A stretch of 64,000 nucleotides of DNA, taken from contig NZ_KI535368.1 in the NCBI RefSeq assembly GCF_000160035.2, positions 620,001-684,000 of the forward strand. Direction: 5' to 3'. The stretch comes from Catonella morbi ATCC 51271 (GTDB taxonomy: Bacteria > Bacillota > Clostridia > Lachnospirales > Lachnospiraceae). The notes under the pieces are model-generated. The model saw only the letters and a program-made list of their open reading frames with translations. It was not told the DNA's origin and did not search any database. Shown in pieces: positions 26,640 to 35,773 of the stretch (the first letter of the stretch is position 1; each line of letters opens with the position of its first letter). Both the position numbers and the translations under genes were made by a program.

Positions 26640-28426
26640 ACATTTTCCTCCATTTGTGCATATTTAATCGTTATGCAAGTTCCCTTTTTTTCTTCACTTT
26701 CAATAAGAACAACACCGTTCCCAAAATCAGCCCCTGAAATTCTCTTATTTACATTACATATACCAAAATGCTTATTATAGTCTACTACATGATTTACCAG
26801 TTTATATCTTATCTGTTCCAATTTTTCTTTTGGAATGCCGCATCCATTATCTTCTATAGTAATAATAACCTCATCATCTCCATAGGAAACTGTTATCACT
26901 ATATGTATAATCTGATTCTCTGCTGAATATCCATGTAGAATAGAGTTTTCCAAAAATGGCTGTAAAGTAAACTTACAGATCAGATAATTTTCTATACCAT
27001 CCTCAGTATTTATTTCCCAGCTAAGTTTATCTTTACGGCAAAGCTGCTCCATCTCAAGATAAAGTCTTGCAATCTCCAATTCATCCTTAATCTTTATTTT
27101 TTCTCCCGATTTTCTTAATGACATCCGATAAAACTGTGTTAAATTACTTATCATATGATTCGCTACATCTATTTTTCCGATTGATTGACAAGTTTTAATT
27201 GTCCCCAATATATTATACAAAAAATGAGGATTTATCTGAGATTGTAATAACCGGTATTTTAACTTTTCTTCCGACAAAGTAAGTTCTAATATTGAATGCA
27301 TATTTTTATTAATAGATGACTGCATATTTAAAAATGTAACTCCCAATTTATCTATCTCGTCAAAATAATTAGGATTCTTAGCCGTTGTTAATGAAATCTG
27401 CAAATCAGCACCTTTATTTCCAAGCTTAAAATTTTCCATTGCAGACGATAATTTACTGATTCGCTTTGTTAAATTTCCGGAAATCAGGAAAATTATCATC
27501 AGTATAATAGGAATTGATATAAACATTATTAATATAAATGTCTTAAGTATAATATATATACGCTTATATATATAATCCTTAGGAATTTCGGTTACCTGAT
27601 ACCAGCCGTTACTAAGCTTAACCGTATTATAATAAACATTTCCGTTTTCTTGTATATTTTTACTTTGATTCAAAATAAAGCTTAAATCTTCATCTTTTAA
27701 TTTTAATCCTGTGAGATTCTGATCTGTATGAGCTATAATTGTACCGTACTTGTCAGAAATATATCCCTTTAGCTTCAGACTTTCAAAGGTATCGGTAAGC
27801 ATTTTTGAAAATTCACTTCCTCTTAACAATACCATATATGCATACTCCGTATCTCCTGTAGCCTGATTATTCAATATTCTGACACAGGCTGCCACATCCT
27901 GAGAGATTCTTTTGTTATTCAGCACGTAAGGCAAGGTATAATTTCTTTTATAAATCCATTCAGAATCTATTTTTGTAATATCATCTATACCTGATTTCCC
28001 TAACTCTTTTAATGAATGAAAATAAAGCCCCTCCGAAGCCGCTATATTTTTATCATCTATAAAAATATCTATATGATATAGATTAAAAGTCGATTTAAGC
28101 AGCGAAATATTATCTCTGACATTGGCCAATACAGAAAAATCCTTTGTATTATTGCGCATTTTCCGTATTAATGAGTACATATCATATCTCATTGAGTCTG
28201 CTACATTTTTTACCTGATTTATGCGGTTATTTATTCTTACATTCAACTGGTCATCTGCAAGAATAACAGAATTCAGTATACTGTCTCCTGCAATTTTATG
28301 AGCAATCCCATAGAATGCCGAACCCATTATTATAAGAGGTAATGCTATACATATTAAAAAAGAAAATAACAGTTTGTAGTGATATTTGGATAAAATAAGT
28401 GCTAACAATTTTTTATTAACAGGCAT
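26636..28426 (-). CDS. YesM-type sensor histidine kinase
   Basis: A 596-residue membrane kinase. The first transmembrane helix is at about 18-40; an extracellular Cache-like sensor follows (about 45-290); the second helix is near 292-315, then a HAMP linker. The His_kinase domain has QSQINPHFLYNILGTIK (phospho-His in NPHFLYN). The ATP-binding N and G boxes are LQPFLENSILHGY and IEDNGCGI. It pairs with the regulator behind it. In this class the sensor often reads sugar-loaded binding proteins or sugars directly. Confidence 0.88.
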   Translation of the reverse strand: MPVNKKLLALILSKYHYKLLFSFLICIALPLIIMGSAFYGIAHKIAGDSILNSVILADDQLNVRINNRINQVKNVADSMRYDMYSLIRKMRNNTKDFSVLANVRDNISLLKSTFNLYHIDIFIDDKNIAASEGLYFHSLKELGKSGIDDITKIDSEWIYKRNYTLPYVLNNKRISQDVAACVRILNNQATGDTEYAYMVLLRGSEFSKMLTDTFESLKLKGYISDKYGTIIAHTDQNLTGLKLKDEDLSFILNQSKNIQENGNVYYNTVKLSNGWYQVTEIPKDYIYKRIYIILKTFILIMFISIPIILMIIFLISGNLTKRISKLSSAMENFKLGNKGADLQISLTTAKNPNYFDEIDKLGVTFLNMQSSINKNMHSILELTLSEEKLKYRLLQSQINPHFLYNILGTIKTCQSIGKIDVANHMISNLTQFYRMSLRKSGEKIKIKDELEIARLYLEMEQLCRKDKLSWEINTEDGIENYLICKFTLQPFLENSILHGYSAENQIIHIVITVSYGDDEVIITIEDNGCGIPKEKLEQIRYKLVNHVVDYNKHFGICNVNKRISGADFGNGVVLIESEEKKGTCITIKYAQMEENV

Positions 28427-28650
28427 ATCAACCTCCTTGTGAGTATATCATAATTATAATCTGTGGTTTTTTTCAAAGCAATACAAACTAAAATAATATA
28501 AACAAATCATAATATATTGTATTTTTGAATAACATTTCTTTTGGTATTTTATAAGTATCATAAAGCAACCGTCCGAACCTTTTTGGATGTAAGATTACTG
28601 TTCTGTAATCATAATTTCAGAAATTTTATTTCGGACAGAATGGAGGAAAA

Positions 28651-29931
28651 ATGAAAAAGAAAATCGTAAATTTTATGTTAAGTACGGTGTTGGTATCAAG
28701 TCTTCTAATCGGATGTGGGAACAATGCTAATCAATCCGGAACTACTTCCACAAATAAATCATCCGCAAATTCAAAGGCCGGAAACTATGATTTGACATTG
28801 TACAGTGTTAATACCACTGATCCTGATTTTGAAAGCTGGCTTCAGAATGTAGAAACCGCTACCGGGTTAAAAATCAATGTTATTGCTGCGCCTACCGATT
28901 CTGATACCCGTCAGCAAAAAATAACCACAATACTTTCCACCGGTGATTCAAGTGTAGACATTTTGGAAATAAACGATGAGATGAGTGCATCTTTTAAGAA
29001 TTCAGGTTGGTTGGAAGGGCTTAACGACACTGTTATGACTGATGATATCCGCGGTGAATTTGCCAAAGGATATCTGGAACAGATGATTACAAATAAAGAC
29101 GGAAATATCATAGGGGTTCCGGGATATGCAGGGTATCTCGCATTCTGGGTAAATCAAAAAATAATGGATGAAGTCGGAATTAAATCCCTGGATACAAAGG
29201 AAGATTTCAAGAAATACATGGCAGCTGCCTCAGGAAACGGAAGATATGGTTATGGCGGTTCTTGGGAAAAAACATATGTATTTAATGAAATTGCACAATT
29301 TGTAAACATGTTCGGCGGAGATTATTTTGATTGGACAAAGCCTGAAAATAAAGAAGCAATTCAATTTTTACATGATATGGTTAAAAATAACCAGACCCCA
29401 ATTGATCAGATTGCAGACAAATATGAACAAATGAATCCTAAGGCAAATGACGGAAAGTATGGCTGTTGGTTTATGTGGGGATTGGGTACTGATTATGCTA
29501 AGGCTGATATGTTAGGTGCGGATAAAATTCATATGGCAATGGTTCCTTCAATGACTGCAGACGGAAAAAGAGCTATATTTACGGATTCTTGGAGCTATGT
29601 ACTTAATACTGCTTCCAAAAATAAAGATGCAGCAATAAAATTCTTAAAATATATGGCTGCTGAAGGTGGAATGGAGGCTTCATATAAGGCTTTCGATCGT
29701 TATCCCGCAAGAAAAGATGTTGCAGCAAAAGTCGTACCTGATTCTGATCCTGCCAAGGAAATGTACAGCAGATATGCATCTGAATGCAATGTAAACGGCC
29801 GCCCTATGCTTCCTCAGACTATGGAATTTATAACAGATATGGGAACTATATATCAGTCCTGTATGAAAGACGAAATATCTGTTGATGATTTCTGTAAAAA
29901 AGCACAGGAGCTTGTAAACAAATATAAATAA
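28651..29931 (+). CDS. Sugar ABC transporter binding lipoprotein (copy 1)
   Basis: A 426-residue family 1 extracellular solute-binding lipoprotein with lipobox LIGC (Cys22) and a Ser/Asn linker. The body has the type II binding fold; YGYGGSWEKTYVFNEIAQFV near residue 195-215 and FGGDYFDWTKPENK are shared with the second binding protein at 32949. It opens a plus-strand operon divergent from the YesMN pair. The 224-base gap holds a GTCCGAA...TTCGGAC pairing and a GATTAC/GTAATC hairpin in the leader. GGAGG lies before the ATG. Ligand probably an oligosaccharide. Confidence 0.87.
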   Translation: MKKKIVNFMLSTVLVSSLLIGCGNNANQSGTTSTNKSSANSKAGNYDLTLYSVNTTDPDFESWLQNVETATGLKINVIAAPTDSDTRQQKITTILSTGDSSVDILEINDEMSASFKNSGWLEGLNDTVMTDDIRGEFAKGYLEQMITNKDGNIIGVPGYAGYLAFWVNQKIMDEVGIKSLDTKEDFKKYMAAASGNGRYGYGGSWEKTYVFNEIAQFVNMFGGDYFDWTKPENKEAIQFLHDMVKNNQTPIDQIADKYEQMNPKANDGKYGCWFMWGLGTDYAKADMLGADKIHMAMVPSMTADGKRAIFTDSWSYVLNTASKNKDAAIKFLKYMAAEGGMEASYKAFDRYPARKDVAAKVVPDSDPAKEMYSRYASECNVNGRPMLPQTMEFITDMGTIYQSCMKDEISVDDFCKKAQELVNKYK

Positions 29932-29957
29932 TCCATAATTAGTGATTAGAAATTATA

Positions 29958-30021
29958 AAATCCTACGGCGGTGGTGTCACATCTTAATTTGCTCTTATAC
30001 ACACCACCCTGTAGGAGATTT
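29958..30021 (+). promoter_or_regulatory. Intercistronic stem-loop between binding protein and permease
   Basis: Imperfect long stem: AAATC-CTAC-GGCGGTGGTGT against ACACCACC-CTGTAGGAGATTT, without a T-run. Such structures usually protect the upstream mRNA or partly stop transcription, keeping binding protein in excess over permeases. Confidence 0.5.
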
Positions 30022-30066
30022 CATATTTTAGTCCGATTATTTATGCCAACTGAAAGGAGAAACATT

Positions 30067-30945
30067 TTGACTGTCGGTAAGAAATCTATGAAATGGATTC
30101 CCGTAATTATGATTCTTCCTATAGTTCTGATAAGGGGATTTACAACAATTTATCCAATCCTGGTCACTATGTTAAACAGCCTGTATAATATCAAAGTATT
30201 ATCCGGCATCCATGAATTTACCGGATTATCAAATTATGTAAATGTTTTCAAAGACGATAAGATTATTTCTTCAATTAAATTTACGGCAATTTTTGTTATT
30301 GTATCCATGGTATTTCATGTTGTATTGGGGGTTATCTTAGCACTAATCCTTAATATGAAACTCAAAGGACGCCGTTTTTTAAGAACAATAGTCCTCATTC
30401 CTTGGGCTATGCCTGCTGTTGTTATAGGAATGGCTGCAAAATGGGGATTTAACAATGATTATGGTTTAATAAACGATTTTATACGAAGGTTCTTTTCGGA
30501 CTTTCAATATAACTGGTTGATCAACAAAGGCTCAGCACGTGCCGCCGTTATAGCAATGGACTTATGGAAAGATTTGCCGTTCTTTGCAATACTTGTTCTT
30601 TCCGGACTTCAGTTTATTTCCGGTGATATTTATGAAGCCGCCAAAGTAGACGGGGCTAACAGTTTTCAGAGTTTTAAAAGGATTACCCTTCCGCTTATTA
30701 TCCGAAATGTACTTACCTTATGTATACCTTTTACATTGTGGCGTTTAACCTCTTTCGATTTAGTATATGCCATGACATCGGGCGGTCCCGGAGAAGATAC
30801 ATCCCTGATTGCATACCGTATAGCAATGGAATCATTTACAAACTTAAACATAGGATATGCCTCCACCTTGGCAATTATGCTTTTTATTGTAATGGTCTTC
30901 TTCAGCTGGTTTAATATCCGATTTATGCGCCGGTATACGGAATAA
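30067..30945 (+). CDS. Sugar ABC transporter permease (MalF-type)
   Basis: A 292-residue permease with six predicted transmembrane helices. The EAA loop is YEAAKVDGANSFQSFKRITL near residue 190, and the late MTSGGPGEDTSLIAYRIAME segment is typical of MalF/UgpA proteins. I chose a TTG start at 30067 because AAAGGAG lies 7 bases upstream and the helices begin soon after; a longer ATG frame begins inside the stem-loop. It pairs with the next gene. No ATPase gene is present, so a shared MsmK-type ATPase elsewhere must energise it. Confidence 0.87.
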   Translation: MTVGKKSMKWIPVIMILPIVLIRGFTTIYPILVTMLNSLYNIKVLSGIHEFTGLSNYVNVFKDDKIISSIKFTAIFVIVSMVFHVVLGVILALILNMKLKGRRFLRTIVLIPWAMPAVVIGMAAKWGFNNDYGLINDFIRRFFSDFQYNWLINKGSARAAVIAMDLWKDLPFFAILVLSGLQFISGDIYEAAKVDGANSFQSFKRITLPLIIRNVLTLCIPFTLWRLTSFDLVYAMTSGGPGEDTSLIAYRIAMESFTNLNIGYASTLAIMLFIVMVFFSWFNIRFMRRYTE

Positions 30946-30957
30946 CGGAGGATTTAT

Positions 30958-31812
30958 ATGACTAATACAACAAAATATGCTATCTACAGAAAATGTACTG
31001 TTATTGGCAAATGGCTGTTATTCCTAATAGTTTCATTTGCGATTCTTTTCCCCGTATACTGGATTTTTATATCTTCAATAACACCTGCGGGAGAATTATT
31101 TAAAAAACCGATTGATTATTTACCGGATAATCCCACTCTTGACAGTTATAAATTCCTTATTGAAAATGTAGGATTATTAAGTAAAATAGGAAATACAATA
31201 CTAATTGTCGGAAGCACATTAGTGATTGGCACTGTATTGTGTGCAATGGCGGCTTATGGCTTCTCGAGATTTCGGTCAAAATGGATAAGTGTTGCCTTTG
31301 CATTTATTCTGGCTACATTACTCATACCGGAAGTAGTGACTGCAAGGCCTCTTTACGAGTTTATGAAAAAGGTGGGGTTATTTGATACTTACCCGGGATT
31401 GATATTACTGTATGTCAGTTCCGTAATTCCTTTTACAGTCTTAATACTGAATAATTTTGTAGGGAAAATACCTATTTCACTTGAAGAAGCGGCTGCTATT
31501 GATGGTGCGAATTTTATGCAACGGCTTTTTCATATTGTCCTGCCTTTAATGAAGCCTGCTATAGCAACTGTATGTATTATCAACTTCATAAATTGTTTAA
31601 ATAATTTTTTTACACCCCTGTATTATTCCAATGGGATTCAGGTTTTATCGGTTGCAATAGTTCAGCTCCCTTTGAGAGATAATATGTATGGAGTTCCTTG
31701 GGATCTGGTAAGTGCTATGGGATGGATAATTCTATTACCGATAATTATCTTTGTAGCTGTATTTGAAAAACAGATTATGGACGGCATTATGGCCGGTGGT
31801 GTAAAATCATAA
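30958..31812 (+). CDS. Sugar ABC transporter permease (MalG-type)
   Basis: A 284-residue permease with six predicted helices. The EAA loop LEEAAAIDGANFMQRLFHIV is near residue 178. The C-terminus ends in GIMAGGVKS, the usual MalG-type ending that docks with the ATPase. GGAGG precedes the ATG, and the gene is 12 bases after its partner. Together they form the channel for the sugar bound by one or both lipoproteins of this operon. Confidence 0.88.
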   Translation: MTNTTKYAIYRKCTVIGKWLLFLIVSFAILFPVYWIFISSITPAGELFKKPIDYLPDNPTLDSYKFLIENVGLLSKIGNTILIVGSTLVIGTVLCAMAAYGFSRFRSKWISVAFAFILATLLIPEVVTARPLYEFMKKVGLFDTYPGLILLYVSSVIPFTVLILNNFVGKIPISLEEAAAIDGANFMQRLFHIVLPLMKPAIATVCIINFINCLNNFFTPLYYSNGIQVLSVAIVQLPLRDNMYGVPWDLVSAMGWIILLPIIIFVAVFEKQIMDGIMAGGVKS

Positions 31813-31833
31813 TACAGATAAGGAGGAAATCTC

Positions 31834-32940
31834 ATGTATGGATTATATGGAAGTTTAAGCACTCTGCCATTATTAAATAACAGAAAGAGCCGGGCAATCA
31901 ATGCAGAAAATCCTACCGGAGAAAAGGGGAAAGGGGGAATGGCTGCGAGCCATTTAGGCCCTTCAAGAAAAGGCAGCCCTTGTCTTAAGGATATCCCAAG
32001 CGGTTCTACCGTGACTTTGGCCGATATAGACGGTCCGGGTATAATCAATCACATTTGGATTACCGTAACTAACAAAACTACGGAAGCAGACTGTTTTGTC
32101 CTTAGTGACTTAGTTATCAGAATGTACTGGGATGACGAAAAGGTTCCCTCTGTGGAAAGCCCCCTCGGAGACCTATTCTGCTGTGGTTTTGGAAGAGAAT
32201 GTATAGTAAATTCCATACCTATCGCCGTAATTCCAAATCGTGGATTAAACAGCTATTTTCAGATGCCTTTTAGGAAAAGGGCAAGAATAACCTTGGAGAA
32301 TCAGCATCCAAATCCTATTCCGGCATTTTTTTATCAGATTGATTACTGTCTGCTTGATGATATGCCTGAAAACATAGCCTACTTTCATGCCATATGGAAA
32401 AGGGAAAAAATCACGACTCTTGGAAAAGACTATACAATATTGGATAATGTTAAAGGTAAAGGGCACTATGTAGGAACATATATGGCATTAACAACTTTGG
32501 AGCGCTACTGGTGGGGTGAGGGTGAAATTAAATTTTATATTGACGGAGATATCGAATATCCTACAATCTGCGGAACCGGAACTGAGGATTATTTCGGTGG
32601 CTCCTGGAGTTTTGCTAAGCAGGTAAATGGCAAAACCGTTGAACAAAATTATAATACTGCTTTTTTAGGATATCCTTACTATTCCTCACATGACGAGCTC
32701 ATTCATAATGACTACCACAACGATGACTGTCTGCCTATGAGGGGCTTTTACAGATGGCATATACAAGATCCGATATATTTTGAAGAGGATTTAAGAGTCA
32801 CTATTCAACAAATTGGTGTAGGACACGGAGGGCTTTTTGAGAGACAGGATGACGTGGCAAGCGTAGCTTACTGGTATCAGACAGAACCTCATTTCCCTTT
32901 TGCTCCACTTGCAGATAAAGAGGCCCGTCGTCCCAGATAG
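31834..32940 (+). CDS. DUF2961 (GH172-type) glycoside hydrolase
   Basis: A 368-residue DUF2961 protein, the family now called GH172, whose known members act on furanosides (difructose anhydride formation, D-fructo- and D-arabinofuranosides). Landmarks are DIDGPGIINHIWIT near residue 68 and ICGTGTEDYFGGSW near 250, the latter with probable catalytic acids. There is no signal peptide, so it works inside the cell on imported sugar. It sits between the permease and the second binding protein. This makes a furanosyl-containing oligosaccharide the best guess for the transported substrate. Confidence 0.82.
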   Translation: MYGLYGSLSTLPLLNNRKSRAINAENPTGEKGKGGMAASHLGPSRKGSPCLKDIPSGSTVTLADIDGPGIINHIWITVTNKTTEADCFVLSDLVIRMYWDDEKVPSVESPLGDLFCCGFGRECIVNSIPIAVIPNRGLNSYFQMPFRKRARITLENQHPNPIPAFFYQIDYCLLDDMPENIAYFHAIWKREKITTLGKDYTILDNVKGKGHYVGTYMALTTLERYWWGEGEIKFYIDGDIEYPTICGTGTEDYFGGSWSFAKQVNGKTVEQNYNTAFLGYPYYSSHDELIHNDYHNDDCLPMRGFYRWHIQDPIYFEEDLRVTIQQIGVGHGGLFERQDDVASVAYWYQTEPHFPFAPLADKEARRPR

Positions 32941-32948
32941 GAGTAAAT

Positions 32949-34196
32949 TTGAAAAAAATATTTCTCTGTCTGCTGCTTTTTATAACAATAGGTTTAACCT
33001 CTTGCGGCAATCCGGATATTCGTACCGGCAAAGTATCATCAGAGCCTCCCTATAAGGATGAGATAACTGTCATGCATATTGAAGCAGAAAATGATGATTT
33101 TAGGAATTATATTGACGAAGCTTCTCATAAATTAAACATTAAGATTAACCTGATTCCCTGCCCTTCAGATGCAAATAACAGACAAGCCGAAGTTGCTACA
33201 ATTCTCGCATCAGGAAATACAGCTATAGATTTAATTTCCGTTAATGACGAAATGGTAAGTGAATTTAAGTATAAAGGTTATCTTGAACCTTTAAATGATG
33301 TCATGACAAAAGAAACTCTGCAAGCATACCCAACAGATTATATACAATCAATAGCCACATGCAAAGGAAATATTTTTTCCGTACCTTATCTGATGGATAT
33401 TATGATGCTGTGGGTAAACGAAAAATACTTAAAGGTCTCGGGACTTAAAAGCATTAAAAACTTAGATGATTTTTCTGTATTTTTAAGCCAGAAATATGCC
33501 TCTAATACCTATGGATACGGTAGTGCGTGGGAAGAAACCTATATCTACAATGACTTATCACAATTTATAAATATGTTCGGCGGAAACTACTATGACTGGA
33601 ACAATCCCGATACAAAGGCTGCGGTTCGTTTCCTTCATGATATGTTGAAATCAGGCAAAACACCCGGAAGTCAGATGATAGACCGCTATGAGCAGATGGA
33701 GCAAAAGTTTATAGACGGAAAGTACGGCTGTGTGTTTATGTACAGCGGAGCAATGAATATTTTTTACAATTCAGGAAAATATAGCAAAAATGAAATACAT
33801 ATAGCCAAACTTCCTATCTTTAAAAAGGCTTCCACTAATATCGCGACTTGGCAGTATGTATTAAATAAGTCTTCAAAAAATAAAGCTGCTGCAAAGCGTT
33901 TTCTGAAATACATTTCAGGAAAAGAAGGAAGCATAGCTTACAGCAAGGCAATGAAACAAATCCCGGCCAGAACCGATGTTATTTTAACCGAAGATATTTC
34001 TGTTCCCGATCTTGATATTATACGTAAATATGTAAGAGATATCCAGCTTAAAGCAAGACCCTTGTCTTCACAGCCAATGAGGGATATCTCAGAAATGGGA
34101 AATTTATTACAAAAATATTTGTCAGATGAAATAACCTTATCGGAATTTTGTAATTCAGCTCAAAGTTTAACAAATCTTAGCCAATCCAATCAGTAA
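32949..34196 (+). CDS. Sugar ABC transporter binding lipoprotein (copy 2)
   Basis: A 415-residue lipoprotein (lipobox LTSC), clearly a paralogue of the protein at 28651: YGYGSAWEETYIYNDLSQFI and FGGNYYDWNNPDTK match the corresponding segments there. The start is TTG at 32949 with AGGAG overlapping the previous stop. The gene is placed last, after GH172. Its final residues SNQ and stop codon lie in a duplicated piece of the methylase gene (34188-34329), so the C-terminus was set by that junction. It may bind a different chain length or sugar, or supply the sensor kinase. Confidence 0.85.
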   Translation: MKKIFLCLLLFITIGLTSCGNPDIRTGKVSSEPPYKDEITVMHIEAENDDFRNYIDEASHKLNIKINLIPCPSDANNRQAEVATILASGNTAIDLISVNDEMVSEFKYKGYLEPLNDVMTKETLQAYPTDYIQSIATCKGNIFSVPYLMDIMMLWVNEKYLKVSGLKSIKNLDDFSVFLSQKYASNTYGYGSAWEETYIYNDLSQFINMFGGNYYDWNNPDTKAAVRFLHDMLKSGKTPGSQMIDRYEQMEQKFIDGKYGCVFMYSGAMNIFYNSGKYSKNEIHIAKLPIFKKASTNIATWQYVLNKSSKNKAAAKRFLKYISGKEGSIAYSKAMKQIPARTDVILTEDISVPDLDIIRKYVRDIQLKARPLSSQPMRDISEMGNLLQKYLSDEITLSEFCNSAQSLTNLSQSNQ

Positions 34197-34329
34197 AATT
34201 ATGTCCGGCTACGGAAAATACAGTGTATTCACAAAAGAACATAAGAGGTTTAAGGCTGACAAAGATGAGAATAGGAAGATTGCAGGAAGCGGAGTTACTG
34301 AATACCTGCATTGTTTGGTGAAGAAGTAA
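34188..34329 (+). pseudogene. Partial copy of the D12 methylase 3' end
   Basis: 142 bases align end to end, without gaps, with the last 142 bases of the methylase gene (24770-24911), roughly 92% identical by eye, including the stop codon. The translated part IMSGYGKYSVFTKEHKRF... is still open from ATG 34201 (42 codons). It lacks all catalytic motifs, so it is a relic. With the full gene it brackets the two-component system and ABC operon as direct repeats. Confidence 0.9.
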
Positions 34330-34356
34330 CGCAATCTAACTACTTATGTAAAAAAC

Positions 34357-34388
34357 TTGCAGCAATGACTCTTCTCTCATTGCTGCAA
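34357..34388 (-). terminator. Terminator of the sulfatase operon
   Basis: TTGCAGCAATGA / TCATTGCTGCAA, perfect 12-base arms with an 8-base loop. On the minus strand it is followed by a T-run of six. It lies 12 bases after the sulfatase stop. Confidence 0.8.
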
Positions 34389-34399
34389 TAATTTCATAC

Positions 34400-35761
34400 T
34401 TATTCCTTGATTATTATTCTTACATTCTTTTCTCCTGCAAGTTCCATTTGTTTAATCAATTTCTTTGATAATTCTTTCCTTATATCTAATGTAGTTTTAT
34501 CGTCTATAAGATTGTTTAACTCATATGGATCTTGACGTAAATCATATAAGAATTCTTCCTCATATTTATAACTTGTTCCCTCATCCCATCCGTTACAATC
34601 TGGGGCATACACACTATATAAATAGTCCTTTGTTCTTATGCACCTTCCTACTCTACTCTCACTGATTTGAGCAAAAATCACCTTATTTTCATCAATTTCT
34701 TTATCCAGTAGATTACTTAAATTTTCTCCTATCATCTTATCACCTACATCCACTCCGGCCATAGCTATGATTGTCTTAGGTAAAGATGATGTAGATACTA
34801 TTTCCTCTACAACTTTCCCACCTTTAAAGATGCCCCCTGATATGATTAATGGTACCTTTAATGCCGAATCATGACAAGTTCTCTTGTAATCATCAAAACC
34901 TTTCAAATAAGGCTCTCTATTTCTGGTTTTAAAATGTGAACCATGGTCTGATGAATAAATTATTACAGTATTATTATATAATCCTTTTTCTTTTAACTTT
35001 TCAATCAATCTACCCATATTATCGTCAAGGCTCTTACAGCATCCCAAATAATCAGGATACATTTGCTTTGCATCGCCACCTAAAATCTCTAAATCTTTCG
35101 GCAATTTACAATCCTTAAATCTCTCCTTTGAACCATCCGGACCTTCATAATCTTCCCTATCATTCTGATGATGTGGTTCAATATGCGATACAGTCAAGAA
35201 AAATGGTTTTTTGCCATCATATTTATCCAAAAATTCCAATGCAAAATCCGTTATTCTATCGACTCTATAACCACTAAAATCAATCTTATTCATATTTTCA
35301 TCAAAAACATAACCATCATAACCATGTGATGTAGCTTCAAGAACATCCGATGCCCTCCAAAAACCATTATAGCCACCTCTTCTATCCAAAGGTATAGCAC
35401 TTGTCTCATAATCAGGATTTGCAGGTATGCTATAACTTACACGATCACTGGCCAAATGCCACTTACCTACATAGGCATTCTCATATCCTGCTTCTTCCAT
35501 ATAGTTTGCAAGAGTTTTTATATTTTGAGGTAAAGATTGTCCATTTCTAAAACAGTTTATCTCTGTGGGATATTTACCAGTCTGAAATATAGCTCTGCAA
35601 GGACCGCATACCGGCTGTGCAGTAAATGCCTGTTTAAACAGCACTCCTTCCCTAGAAAGTCTATCTATATTAGGACTTATATTCAATTCCTGGCCATAAA
35701 CTCCCAATGTATCAGCTCTTTGCTGATCTGAAAAAAAGAAAATTATATTAGGTTTTTCCAT
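34400..35761 (-). CDS. Cytoplasmic type I (S1) sulfatase
   Basis: A 453-residue arylsulfatase-family enzyme. The formylglycine site fits C-x-P-x-R as CGPCR (Cys52-Arg56), and metal ligands are seen in FFFSDQQRAD near residue 10 and YSSDHGSHFK near 270. There is no signal peptide, so it removes sulfate from a sugar already imported. It needs maturation by an anaerobic radical-SAM enzyme, which is not encoded here. It is the last gene of the second ABC operon, 12 bases after the permease. The substrate is likely a sulfated mono- or oligosaccharide (host mucin or glycosaminoglycan, or algal). Confidence 0.87.
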   Translation of the reverse strand: MEKPNIIFFFSDQQRADTLGVYGQELNISPNIDRLSREGVLFKQAFTAQPVCGPCRAIFQTGKYPTEINCFRNGQSLPQNIKTLANYMEEAGYENAYVGKWHLASDRVSYSIPANPDYETSAIPLDRRGGYNGFWRASDVLEATSHGYDGYVFDENMNKIDFSGYRVDRITDFALEFLDKYDGKKPFFLTVSHIEPHHQNDREDYEGPDGSKERFKDCKLPKDLEILGGDAKQMYPDYLGCCKSLDDNMGRLIEKLKEKGLYNNTVIIYSSDHGSHFKTRNREPYLKGFDDYKRTCHDSALKVPLIISGGIFKGGKVVEEIVSTSSLPKTIIAMAGVDVGDKMIGENLSNLLDKEIDENKVIFAQISESRVGRCIRTKDYLYSVYAPDCNGWDEGTSYKYEEEFLYDLRQDPYELNNLIDDKTTLDIRKELSKKLIKQMELAGEKNVRIIIKE

Positions 35762-35773
35762 TATATTTCTCCC

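Noticed and set aside
24770-34329. Prophage or integrative conjugative element
   Set aside because: No integrase, relaxase, replication or structural phage genes; the contents are only transport and regulation.
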